A stretch of DNA of 64,000 bases from Companilactobacillus kedongensis (lineage in GTDB: Bacteria; Bacillota; Bacilli; Lactobacillales; Lactobacillaceae): positions 52,486-116,485 of the forward strand of contig NZ_RHOR01000006.1 of the NCBI RefSeq assembly GCF_003946625.1, written 5' to 3'. Position 1 is the stretch's first letter; every line of letters starts with the position of its first letter. Below are positions 49,789 through 58,246 of this stretch, piece by piece. The notes under the pieces are model-generated. The model searched no databases. It worked only from the letters and a program-made list of their open reading frames with translations, and was not told the DNA's origin. Made by a program: the position numbers and the translations under genes.

Positions 49789-50004
49789 ATGCTAAAGTGG
49801 GATTATTTTTACATTGCCGGATTATTTATTTTTATTATGTTCTGGTTTAACTTGCTTTACTCTGACAGCATTTTATTAGATCCCCTGTCATTTTTATTAC
49901 TACTAAGTGTAACGATTTATTTAATTATCAAAGAGCGTGATCAAATTGCTCGTAAAACACGCCATTTAAAAAAGACTTTCTTTGATACTATCAATAAAAA
50001 GTAA
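49789..50004 (+). CDS. Small two-helix membrane protein, unknown function
   Basis: Seventy-one residues from the ATG at 49789: MLKWDYFYIAGLFIFIMFWF begins the first helix; a second follows at about 33-48 (LDPLSFLLLLSVTIYLII), then a basic tail (KERDQIARKTRHLKKTFFD). A longer frame starts at TTG 49729 but neither start has a strong binding site (only GGA before the ATG). The terminator at 50003-50045 supports a real transcript. I do not recognise the family. Confidence 0.55.
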   Translation: MLKWDYFYIAGLFIFIMFWFNLLYSDSILLDPLSFLLLLSVTIYLIIKERDQIARKTRHLKKTFFDTINKK

Positions 50005-50045
50005 AAAAGCGCCGATCAGCGTTATAACGTTGATCGGTGCTTTTT
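50003..50045. terminator. Bidirectional terminator
   Basis: An 18-base stem (AAAAAGC..CCGATCA..CG and complement with G-U pairs; 50004-50021, 50028-50045) with a 6-base loop ends both the small membrane gene and the prenyl synthase gene. Confidence 0.9.
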
Positions 50046-50046
50046 C

Positions 50047-51018
50047 TTAATTTATTCGGTTGATCAATTTTTTGACAACCTTACTTAATATTTTTTTATT
50101 TTCCTTATCTGGCAACTTATCAATTCTTCTCAAAGCATGTTCGCTATACGTTAAAGCAATCTCTTTAGCTTTAGCTAAATATCCTTGCTCTACCACAATT
50201 TTAGCTGCTCTAATTATCTCTTGATCAGTCAAATCATCTCTCGATAATATTTCAATTAATTCCGTATTTTTATCCTGTAACCCTAAGATGTATGGCAACG
50301 AGTAAACCCCATTACGTAGGTCTTCAAAATTAGGCTTGCCAGTATCAGTACTATTACCAAAATCTAAAACATCATCAATTATTTGAAATGACATTCCAAT
50401 ATCGTGACCGATATTTTTGGCCAAATTAATCAGCTTTTGATCTCCGCCTGACACAACCGCCCCCATCATCGTACTTAAACTGAATAATTCGGCTGTCTTA
50501 CCAGCAATCTCAGTAAAATACATCTTAGCGGTGGCATTTACATTGTAATTGATCAACATCTGATCAAGTTCACCAGTCAAAATCCTTTTCATACTTAAAG
50601 CATTCAGAAGCACATATTTTTGTGCCGGTAGATATTTAGAAGCAAGTTCAAAATAAACAGTGAACAGGTAATCTCCAGCATATATGGCGTTACGTTTTCC
50701 ATAACGGGTATGGATAGTGGCTTTAGAACGGCGTAATGGTGAATCATCTATCACGTCATCATGGATAAGTGTGGCTACATGTAACAACTCTAATGATGCT
50801 GCCAAAGGAATCAGTTCTGAGTCTGGTTTCTCTTCAGGTCCAATTTCACTAAATATTAGAAAGAAAGCCGGACGCAACATTTTACCACCCGAGGTTAAAT
50901 CTTCGATCATGGATCTGATTTCTTCATTCTTTATATCGACAATATGATGAATATACTCAGTGGTTTGATCGACTTTCTTCCCCATCTGTGAATATTTTTT
51001 CCAAATTGAATGCGCCAT
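50047..51018 (-). CDS. Long-chain polyprenyl diphosphate synthase
   Basis: The 323-residue trans-prenyltransferase has the first Asp-rich motif DDVIDD (D87, D88, D91) preceded by ATLIH, and the second, IDDVLDF (about 215-219). The bulky/small residues before the first motif are AT rather than aromatic, consistent with a long product (heptaprenyl to nonaprenyl). It supplies the side chain for menaquinone via the divergent menA. It resembles HepT/component II; a component I subunit is not visible, so it may act alone. Confidence 0.9.
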   Translation of the reverse strand: MAHSIWKKYSQMGKKVDQTTEYIHHIVDIKNEEIRSMIEDLTSGGKMLRPAFFLIFSEIGPEEKPDSELIPLAASLELLHVATLIHDDVIDDSPLRRSKATIHTRYGKRNAIYAGDYLFTVYFELASKYLPAQKYVLLNALSMKRILTGELDQMLINYNVNATAKMYFTEIAGKTAELFSLSTMMGAVVSGGDQKLINLAKNIGHDIGMSFQIIDDVLDFGNSTDTGKPNFEDLRNGVYSLPYILGLQDKNTELIEILSRDDLTDQEIIRAAKIVVEQGYLAKAKEIALTYSEHALRRIDKLPDKENKKILSKVVKKLINRIN

Positions 51019-51100
51019 GTAATCCCTCTCTACCCGTTACTTGTAGTAATATTTTAAATAACCTTATAATATAATATATCAAATTAAAAGGAATGATTAT

Positions 51101-52015
51101 TTGAAACCATCAATTTTTTTCGAACTAGTTGAAATTAAAGCCAAGACAGCTAGCGTCTTCCCATTTTTAATGGGTACTTTATATTCATATTATCACTGGC
51201 ATTCAATTAACGCTCTTGAGTTGATCCTATTCTTCATCGCCATGTTGTTATTCAACATGGCTGTAGATATCAACGACAATTACTGGGACTACAAAAATGC
51301 TACTGGTAGTGAAAGTTTTCGTCGTGAAACTAATGTTATCGGTGTTAACAATTTAAATATTCATTTGGTCGGCTGGCTAGACTTCTCATTTAGCCTAGTT
51401 GCCGGACTTATTGGATTATATATTGTATATAGAACTGGAATACCGCTACTTATTATGGGAATATTCTCATTTGCAATTGGATTCCTGTACGCTGGAGGTC
51501 CAAAACCAATAAACCGTGGTCCATTAGGCGAATTTTTCTCTGGTTTTACGATGGGATACGTAATTTACCTAATTGCTATCTATATCAATACATTCGATTC
51601 TCCAACAGCCATTTTAGATTTCAAATTTTATGGGGATGCACTTTTATCTTCATTATTGACCGTCTTTGCTATCTCAAATCTTCTATTGGCCAATAACATT
51701 GCCGATGATAAAGAAGATATTGGGCTAGGTCGAAAAACGCTCGTTTTCTATCTAGGCAAAAGTAATTCCATCTTTATTTTAAAGTCTCTATATGTGCTAG
51801 GGTATTTAGCTTTAACTTGTTCAGTCATCATCGGATTGTTGCCAAAAATGATGTTACTGACGTTTCTAATTACACCGATCGTCTATAAAAACACTATTGG
51901 ATTTGCTAAAAACCCTATCAAGAAAAAGACTTTCCCATTAATCATCAAAAATCTTTTATTAATAACTCTAACTGAAGTGGTTACTTTTGGATTAGGTGTA
52001 TTACTAAAGTTCTAA
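51101..52015 (+). CDS. menA: 1,4-dihydroxy-2-naphthoate polyprenyltransferase (MenA, UbiA family)
   Basis: The 304-residue protein has about eight membrane helices, the first Asp motif in DINDNYWDYKN (about 57-67) and the second in NIADDKEDIGLGRKTL (about 200-215). It attaches the prenyl chain to the naphthoate head group. The start is TTG at 51101, 8 bases after AAGGA. It is divergent from the prenyl synthase gene. The rest of the men pathway is not present here; many lactobacilli have only menA and the prenyl synthase and use external naphthoate. Confidence 0.9.
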   Translation: MKPSIFFELVEIKAKTASVFPFLMGTLYSYYHWHSINALELILFFIAMLLFNMAVDINDNYWDYKNATGSESFRRETNVIGVNNLNIHLVGWLDFSFSLVAGLIGLYIVYRTGIPLLIMGIFSFAIGFLYAGGPKPINRGPLGEFFSGFTMGYVIYLIAIYINTFDSPTAILDFKFYGDALLSSLLTVFAISNLLLANNIADDKEDIGLGRKTLVFYLGKSNSIFILKSLYVLGYLALTCSVIIGLLPKMMLLTFLITPIVYKNTIGFAKNPIKKKTFPLIIKNLLLITLTEVVTFGLGVLLKF

Positions 52016-53205
52016 TCTAATAATTTAGCAAAGCTATATGTATCTTGAGCAATCATCAATTCTTCATCGGTTGGAATTGTATAAGCTGCGATTGTAGAGT
52101 CATCAGTTGTGATCTTAACTTCTTTACCACGAAGTTTGTTATTTTCTGAATCAACTTTGACACCCATATAACTAAAACTGTTCAAAATATCCTCACGAAC
52201 CTCTTTAGAATTTTCACCTACACCAGCTGTAAAGGCCAAAACGTCAACTCCACCCATTTCAGCAATGTATGAACCAACATATTTCACAATGCGGTTACGG
52301 AAAATTTGTAGTGCTAAAGCAGCACGTTCGTTGGTATCCTCAACAGCTTCAATATCACGCATATCAGCTGAAACTCCGGAAATACCAAGTAATCCTGACT
52401 TATGATTTAGAATATCGATCATATCTTCAATATCATTTAAACCTAATTTTTTCATCAAATAAGGGATCATTGATACATCAAGATCACCACTTCTAGTACT
52501 CATTGTGATACCAGTCAATGGTGTGAATCCCATTGAGATATCAAAAGCTTTACCATTCTTAATAGCGCTGATCGAAGCACCACTACCAAGATGCATAACA
52601 ATGACATTCTTATCTTGAATTCCACCGTCAACTATTTCGTTCAAACGTTGTGCGATGTATCTATGACTTGTTCCATGGGCACCATAACGACGTACCTTAT
52701 ATTTCTTATAGTCTTCCAAATCAACACTATATAGATAATTCTCTTCAGGAATATCCGCAAAGAAAGAAGTATCAAAAACACCGACTTGAATTGCTTTTGG
52801 CACTAATTTCTTAAAGACGTCGATATAGTAAGCCTCGATTTTATTGTGTAGAGGTGCATATTCAGATAACTGTAGGATTTTATGAAGATTCTCATCGGTT
52901 ACGATTTCAGATTTCTTAAATTCTTCACCACCAGCTACGACACGATGACCAAAAGCAACGATATCTTCAAACTTTTCGATGATCTTTTTATCCTTTAGAG
53001 CATCTAAGATTGATAAGACCGCGATTTCATTTGATTCAATTGCTTGTTCATATTCAATCTTTTCACCGTTATATTTCAGTTTAAAAACTGATTTTGGTGT
53101 ACCCAAACGATCGATCATTCCGGAAGCAATCGTTGCTTTCTCCGGCATTTCGAACAATTTCCACTTAAGTGTGGAACTCCCCGCATTTATAGCCATTATC
53201 TTCAT
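52012..53205 (-). CDS. ackA: Acetate kinase
   Basis: The 397-residue protein has the ASKHA signature NAGSSTLKWKLF at the N-terminus, AFGHRVVAGG, the HLGSGAS phosphate loop, GFTPLTGITMSTRSGDLD and FTAGVGENS. It makes ATP from acetyl phosphate. I choose the ATG at 53205, preceded by AGGAGATTTGA; a TTG six bases earlier falls inside the spacing. Its last 4 bases overlap the convergent menA end, with no terminator between them. Confidence 0.96.
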   Translation of the reverse strand: MKIMAINAGSSTLKWKLFEMPEKATIASGMIDRLGTPKSVFKLKYNGEKIEYEQAIESNEIAVLSILDALKDKKIIEKFEDIVAFGHRVVAGGEEFKKSEIVTDENLHKILQLSEYAPLHNKIEAYYIDVFKKLVPKAIQVGVFDTSFFADIPEENYLYSVDLEDYKKYKVRRYGAHGTSHRYIAQRLNEIVDGGIQDKNVIVMHLGSGASISAIKNGKAFDISMGFTPLTGITMSTRSGDLDVSMIPYLMKKLGLNDIEDMIDILNHKSGLLGISGVSADMRDIEAVEDTNERAALALQIFRNRIVKYVGSYIAEMGGVDVLAFTAGVGENSKEVREDILNSFSYMGVKVDSENNKLRGKEVKITTDDSTIAAYTIPTDEELMIAQDTYSFAKLLD

Positions 53206-53330
53206 ATTCAAATCTCCTTTTTTTAGGTATTAACATTTGTTTAAAATGGCTTTGTATCAGCTTTACACCAATTTAAAAAAATGCTACTCTTTAGTAACTA
53301 TTATAAGTCTTTTCCTGGGGGAATTCATTC

Positions 53331-55238
53331 GTGAAATTATTTAACATGTTACGCAAAATAGATGAGAAACCAGATTCAAAAAATGAAACTGTAGCGGACG
53401 AACTACCCGATACACAAGAAAAGGATCAAATAACATCTACTGATAATAATACACCAGCAGAAACGTCAGATGAAAGCGCTAATTTACCTGTTTCTATAAA
53501 AGATCAGCGTCTTGGCATCGAAGATCAAATGAATGAACTTTCTCACCAATATACACAATTAAGAAATGATCTCAAAACTAATCTTTTTTCCGAAAAAGAT
53601 GACCTAGAAACTAAGAAAGAAACTTTATCTAATTACTTAGACACGTTGAATCGTGATCAAACAGAAACCGACGAAAAATTGGCTGATATTAAGTCACAAA
53701 ATGACAACGCTGAAAAAGAAAAGTTGGCTAGAGTTCGTGCGGACCAAAAAGAACAAGAAGAATTTTTGGCCGATTACAAAGAACAAAAAAATACTTTGAC
53801 TGCTAAACTCGAACGTAGTCAACAAAATCTTGAAGAACAACAAGAAGATTTAGCTAAGAATGAACAATCTGAAAAAGACTTATCTGGTTCTATCAAGGAA
53901 GAAAAAGATCTACAAAAAATGCTTGTTTTAATGGAAGATCAAAAAACTTCTATCAATAAGTTGTACGATCAACGTGCTGATATTCAAAGTAATATCGACG
54001 ATATTAATGCTGACATCAAAAAACTCAATGAAGAGCTTGCCGATGTTAATGCTAAGATCAATCAAACTAATTCTGCTATCAATTCACTTAAAGGCAATGC
54101 TAATCAAATCGAAAGCAAGATCAAAAATGATCGTAACTATCGCATTGAAACAACAGCTAGTCTTGAAAGACATGTTCAAAGCCTTGATGAAGAACACAAG
54201 AAGATCGAATCTGAATTATCAGAAGTAAATAACAACAAAGCTTACATTGAAAAATACATCAAAGATGTATTCCATTCAGCATTCTTAGTTCGTGACGTTT
54301 ATCTAGATAAGGACAAGGATTACTACGTCCTAGCAAACTCATTCGACGATAACAATCAAATGAGTAATCTATTCGATATGGTTCGTTTCTTGGAATCTAA
54401 ACTACAAAAACCAGTCACAGTTATTTCAACTTTCTACAACGAGAAACTTGCTGAAACAATCAACTCAGAAATTGAAACCAATCACTTAGAAACGCCTAAC
54501 GTAATCAATTTATTTGATCAATTACAGGTTAGTGCCAATCCAACCGAGCAACCCGTATCAATTCCCGAGAATGATGGTTGGATCACTAGAACCGATGTCG
54601 AAACTAAAGACACTTTGATTTACGATCAAAATAATAATCTCTTGATGACTGTTGAATACGACAATGAAAAGATAAACCGTATCAACTATTACAAGAATGA
54701 TCAAATAAATAAAACAAATATTTACAACGTTTCTGGTCAATTATCATCAGTTCAAATCTTCAATAAGAAACAAGATCTAACTGAACAAAGCTTCTATAGA
54801 ACAGATGGTTCAATCGTTCTCACAGTTATCTTTGAAGGTGAAAAAGCTAATAGTTATCAATTATTTGATGCCAACGGATTGTTAGAACATGACTTCAACA
54901 AAAAAGATGAACTTATTGCTTGGTGGTTAAAGAGTTTAACACTTGATAGCAGTAATGGTATCTTCGTTGGTAACAACGACGACTTACTATATAAGCTGAT
55001 TACTAACGATAACAAGATTGAAAACGATAAATTTATCCCGCTTCTAACAAATGCTCAAAAGAACATCAAGGAAGTTATAAATCTATTGACTGCAAATACT
55101 AATATTATGAATATCTTGGTCGAACACGCCGAAGACTTACAAGCTATTGAAACTTCAACAACTCGTGATATCAGTGTCAGTTCAATCAGTCATTCAAGTA
55201 GCAACGAATTGTATTTACCAGATTCACTTAAGATTTAA
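53331..55238 (+). CDS. Large coiled-coil protein with GtfA/TarM-like beta domain
   Basis: The 635-residue protein has no signal peptide. Residues 1-55 are disordered and Asp/Glu/Thr-rich, and about 58-305 form a long coiled coil full of Glu, Lys, Gln and Asn. A mixed domain (about 310-410) contains FLVRDVYLDKDKDYYVLANSF. Residues about 415-545 have repeating YDQNNNLLMTVEYDNEKINRI, FYRTDGSIVLTV and LIAWWLKSL segments. These resemble, from memory, the extended beta-sheet domain (DUF1975) of GtfA/TarM glycosyltransferases. It may be a cytoplasmic scaffold for glycosylation; a GT2 gene follows. The start codon is GTG at 53331 after GGGGGAATTC. Confidence 0.72.
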   Translation: MKLFNMLRKIDEKPDSKNETVADELPDTQEKDQITSTDNNTPAETSDESANLPVSIKDQRLGIEDQMNELSHQYTQLRNDLKTNLFSEKDDLETKKETLSNYLDTLNRDQTETDEKLADIKSQNDNAEKEKLARVRADQKEQEEFLADYKEQKNTLTAKLERSQQNLEEQQEDLAKNEQSEKDLSGSIKEEKDLQKMLVLMEDQKTSINKLYDQRADIQSNIDDINADIKKLNEELADVNAKINQTNSAINSLKGNANQIESKIKNDRNYRIETTASLERHVQSLDEEHKKIESELSEVNNNKAYIEKYIKDVFHSAFLVRDVYLDKDKDYYVLANSFDDNNQMSNLFDMVRFLESKLQKPVTVISTFYNEKLAETINSEIETNHLETPNVINLFDQLQVSANPTEQPVSIPENDGWITRTDVETKDTLIYDQNNNLLMTVEYDNEKINRINYYKNDQINKTNIYNVSGQLSSVQIFNKKQDLTEQSFYRTDGSIVLTVIFEGEKANSYQLFDANGLLEHDFNKKDELIAWWLKSLTLDSSNGIFVGNNDDLLYKLITNDNKIENDKFIPLLTNAQKNIKEVINLLTANTNIMNILVEHAEDLQAIETSTTRDISVSSISHSSSNELYLPDSLKI

Positions 55239-55240
55239 CA

Positions 55241-55285
55241 ATGCGGGGCAAAAGGCAGTCAAACTGACCTTTGCCCCGTATTTTC
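55241..55285 (+). terminator. Terminator after the coiled-coil gene
   Basis: A GC-rich imperfect stem (ATGCGGGGCAAA..GGCAGT pairs with ACTG.CCTTTGCCCCGTAT) followed by TTTTC. Confidence 0.75.
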
Positions 55286-55327
55286 GAACGCTATTTAACC
55301 TTATCAAATGGATTGGAAGATATTTTT

Positions 55328-56266
55328 ATGAAGACTATTTCCGTGGTCGTTCCTTGTTATAACGAGGAAGAATCGATCGAGCTTTATTATGAAGCCATGA
55401 ATAAAGTAAAAATCGAAAATAACAAATTTAACTTAGAATATTGGTTTGTCGATGATGGATCTCACGACAAGACTTATCAAGTTCTACGTGACTTACAAAA
55501 AAAGCACAGTGATGAAGTTCACTACATCTCATTCTCCAGAAACTTTGGTAAAGAGTCTGCTTTATATGCAGGTTTGAACGAAGTTACTGGTGAGTATACC
55601 GCCGTTATGGATGTTGACCTGCAAGATCCACCAGAAATGCTGGTCAAGATGTTCAATATGTTAGAGTCAGGTGAAGATGACTACGATTGTATTGGTACAG
55701 CCAGAATGGATCGTGAAGGAGAAAATCCTATAATTTCCTTCTTCTCAAATTCTTTTTATGGTGTGATAAATAAGATGTCACAGACTAAGATCATTCCTGG
55801 CGCCCGTGACTATCGTTTAATGACACGCCAAATGGTCAATGCAATTCTATCAATGACTGAATACAACCGTTTCTCAAAGGGTATTTTTAGTTGGGTCGGC
55901 TTTAAGACTAAATATCTACCTTACAAAAATAGAGAACGTGTTGCTGGTACTACTTCATGGAACTTTTGGAAATTACTTAAATACGCTATAACGGGTATCG
56001 TGGACTTCACGGAACGTCCTTTGATGTTTGCAACATGGATGGGCTCTGCCTTCTCCATTGCATCAGTTATTGCTATTATCGCTATTATTGTCAGAAAGAT
56101 AATCAATCCACTAAGTAGTGTTAATGGTTGGGCTTCGATGGTTACACTTATTCTACTTATCGGTGGAATTCAATTATTAAGTATTGGTATTTTGGGTGAA
56201 TATATTGGTAAAATATTCCTAGAAGTTAAAAAACGTCCAATTTACATTATTAAAGAGAAAAAATAA
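55328..56266 (+). CDS. GtrB-type glycosyltransferase (GT2, polyprenyl-phosphate sugar transferase)
   Basis: The 312-residue enzyme has a GT-A domain with SVVVPCYNEEES at residues 5-16, VDDGSHD (41-47) and the metal motif DVDLQDP (95-101), then GARDYRLMTRQ. Two C-terminal membrane helices follow (about 230-255 and 270-295) with the family ending GEYIGKIFLEVKKRP. It should load a sugar onto undecaprenyl phosphate, for use by a GT-C enzyme after flipping by a GtrA protein (4717). The ATG at 55328 follows GGAAGA; a longer frame would start inside the terminator. Confidence 0.92.
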   Translation: MKTISVVVPCYNEEESIELYYEAMNKVKIENNKFNLEYWFVDDGSHDKTYQVLRDLQKKHSDEVHYISFSRNFGKESALYAGLNEVTGEYTAVMDVDLQDPPEMLVKMFNMLESGEDDYDCIGTARMDREGENPIISFFSNSFYGVINKMSQTKIIPGARDYRLMTRQMVNAILSMTEYNRFSKGIFSWVGFKTKYLPYKNRERVAGTTSWNFWKLLKYAITGIVDFTERPLMFATWMGSAFSIASVIAIIAIIVRKIINPLSSVNGWASMVTLILLIGGIQLLSIGILGEYIGKIFLEVKKRPIYIIKEKK

Positions 56267-56275
56267 CTAAATTAG

Positions 56276-56315
56276 ACTGTTTGAGCATGCTTGTTGATGT
56301 TCAGATGGTTTTTTT
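56276..56315 (+). terminator. Terminator of the GT2 gene
   Basis: Thirteen-bp stem with four wobble pairs (56276-56288, 56297-56309) and a run of T to 56315. Confidence 0.75.
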
Positions 56316-56325
56316 GTATATTTTA

Positions 56326-56341
56326 TTTATCAGATGATAAA
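56326..56341. promoter_or_regulatory. Candidate TetR operator before the TetR-antiporter operon
   Basis: TTTATC-AGAT-GATAAA is a 6-bp inverted repeat immediately upstream of a possible promoter (TTCACT, 18 bases, TATAAT at about 56367). Position and symmetry suit autorepression by the TetR protein encoded at 56404. Confidence 0.5.
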
Positions 56342-56403
56342 TTCACTTTTTAAAGATTATGTTGGTATAATTAAGTTCAATGAACACGAGGGTGGAATAA
56401 TTA

Positions 56404-56991
56404 ATGAATTCCAGAGATAAACAAGCTGAAAAAACTAAGAATGCTATTCTCGAAGTAGCTGCAAAGGACTTTTTGTCCCAAGGCTATCAGGCTACTTCGA
56501 CTAGAAAAATCGCTAATGAGTTGCATATTACTCAGCCTAATATGTACCACTACTACAAAAATAAGAAAGTTCTCTACATGAAGGCTATCGAATATGCTGT
56601 GGGTGGTTTTAGCGAAGGATTACTATCTGTCTACAAAGAGAACAAAGACCAGCCCTTTGAGGATCTGATACTTACTATATCAACATATATGATTGAAAAT
56701 TTCCGGATCAATTATTTCATGATGCGTCACGATATGGAAACTATCTTTACCGATGAAGATCGTAAAGATATTAGCAAAAATTGGGATAGTGGATATTACA
56801 AAGTCATGTTTAATATTTTCCAATCACATAAAAGTGAACTGCGCTCTGATTTGGCAATTCCTGTTCAAGTGGGGACCTTTTTGACCATGCTTCTACCATA
56901 TATCGAGTATAATGACGCTAAACGGAAACGTAATATCGCTAATTTGAACACGATGGTCAAGATCTTCATCCATGGTATCCAAGAAAAATAG
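56404..56991 (+). CDS. TetR/AcrR-family transcriptional regulator
   Basis: The 195-residue protein has a clear TetR DNA-binding head: KNAILEVAAKDFLSQGYQATSTRKIANELHI then TQPNMYHYYKNKKVLY (residues 12-60). The C-terminal domain is all helical with LRSDLAIPVQVGTFLTMLLP. It is cotranscribed with the antiporter gene, 9 bases downstream. A palindrome upstream (56326-56341) is its probable site. The inducer is unknown. GAGGGTGGAA precedes the ATG. Confidence 0.9.
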   Translation: MNSRDKQAEKTKNAILEVAAKDFLSQGYQATSTRKIANELHITQPNMYHYYKNKKVLYMKAIEYAVGGFSEGLLSVYKENKDQPFEDLILTISTYMIENFRINYFMMRHDMETIFTDEDRKDISKNWDSGYYKVMFNIFQSHKSELRSDLAIPVQVGTFLTMLLPYIEYNDAKRKRNIANLNTMVKIFIHGIQEK

Positions 56992-57000
56992 GGAGGTAAT

Positions 57001-58158
57001 ATGGAGTTTATAACATTACTAGTACTAATGCTCTTCCTAACTCTAGTAGTTAGTCACATTTTCAATCGATTCAATCTTCCTGCAGTTATCGGACAGCTGA
57101 TCTTAGGGGTCATCTTAGGAAAGGGTGTTCTAAATATCGTCCAGTCGACCCACGAAGTGGAATTATTCGCTGAGATCGGCGTTATTTTGCTGATGTTTTT
57201 GGCAGGTTTAGAAAGTGATCTGAAGTTACTACGAAAGCACCTCCGTCCCAGTATCAATGTAGCAATCATGGGAGTTATCTTACCGGTATTATTAACACTA
57301 ATAACCGCACTTATTTTCAATATCAATCTTAAGGAAAGTATCTTCATTTCGGTTGTCTTTGCAGCAACATCCGTTTCCATCTCAGTAGAAGTTTTAAAAA
57401 GTTTAAATTACCTGTCCAGTAACTCTGGTGCGGTTATCTTAGGTGCTGCTGTTGCAGATGATATTTTGGCAATTTCTATTCTGAGTGTCATGTCTGGAAC
57501 TTTGACAGGAAACTTTTCAGCTCAAAAACTAATGATGCTCTTTGGTATGTGGGTAATCTTTGGCGTTATTATCTATGTAGCTCATCGCTGGGTTATTCCT
57601 CAAATCATGAAGCTATCCGAATACATTGATGCAACACACGCACCAACTATTATGGCTTTAGTTATCTGTATGATTTTCGCTTATATTGCAGATGTCGTAC
57701 AATTGGATGCTGTTTTAGGAGCTTTTGTAGCAGGTATCGCTATTTCCAATGCACCAAAATACAATAAAAAAATCAACCGCAATATTGAGATCATTGGTTA
57801 TTCTATCTTTATTCCTGTGTTCTTTATCAGTATCGGGATCAGTCTAGAATTCAATAGTTTCTTCAAAGATTTTTGGTTGATTTTAGTTCTAACAATTACT
57901 GGTATCGTTGGTAAATTGGTGGGTGCTGGATTTGGGGCACGCATTTCAGGGTTCGATTTAAAGGATTCATATGTTATTGGTTCAGGAATGATTTCTCGTG
58001 GTGAAATGGCTTTGATAATTGCCCAAATCGGATATGGTGTAAAGCTGTTATCTGATGAGTATTATTCAGCCGTTATTATCAGTATTATTTTGATTACGAT
58101 TTTAGCACCATTCTTTTTGAAAAATTCTATTAGTAAAAACCCATTAAATACTAATTAG
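57001..58158 (+). CDS. Cation:proton antiporter (CPA2 family)
   Basis: The 385-residue protein has about twelve membrane helices and the CPA2 motifs: FNRFNLPAVIGQLILGVILG near the start, AEIGVILLMFLAGLESD (about 56-72), and the discontinuous-helix GAAVADDILAISIL with the paired Asp (about 147-160). MISRGEMALIIAQ lies near the C-terminus. The DD pair indicates an electrogenic NapA/KefB-like exchanger of Na+ or K+ for H+. There is no C-terminal TrkA-N domain, so it is the short form. GGGAGGT precedes the ATG. Confidence 0.9.
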   Translation: MEFITLLVLMLFLTLVVSHIFNRFNLPAVIGQLILGVILGKGVLNIVQSTHEVELFAEIGVILLMFLAGLESDLKLLRKHLRPSINVAIMGVILPVLLTLITALIFNINLKESIFISVVFAATSVSISVEVLKSLNYLSSNSGAVILGAAVADDILAISILSVMSGTLTGNFSAQKLMMLFGMWVIFGVIIYVAHRWVIPQIMKLSEYIDATHAPTIMALVICMIFAYIADVVQLDAVLGAFVAGIAISNAPKYNKKINRNIEIIGYSIFIPVFFISIGISLEFNSFFKDFWLILVLTITGIVGKLVGAGFGARISGFDLKDSYVIGSGMISRGEMALIIAQIGYGVKLLSDEYYSAVIISIILITILAPFFLKNSISKNPLNTN

Positions 58159-58246
58159 AAGTATCCCTACTTTATTTAGGGCTTCGGATAGATATATAAT
58201 GGTAGCGTAAACAATAATATTTAAAAGACGAAGGAGACAAGTTATT

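Noticed and set aside
55147..55362. Open frame across the end of the coiled-coil gene and the terminator
   Set aside because: It overlaps a well-supported gene in another frame and reads through the terminator stem.
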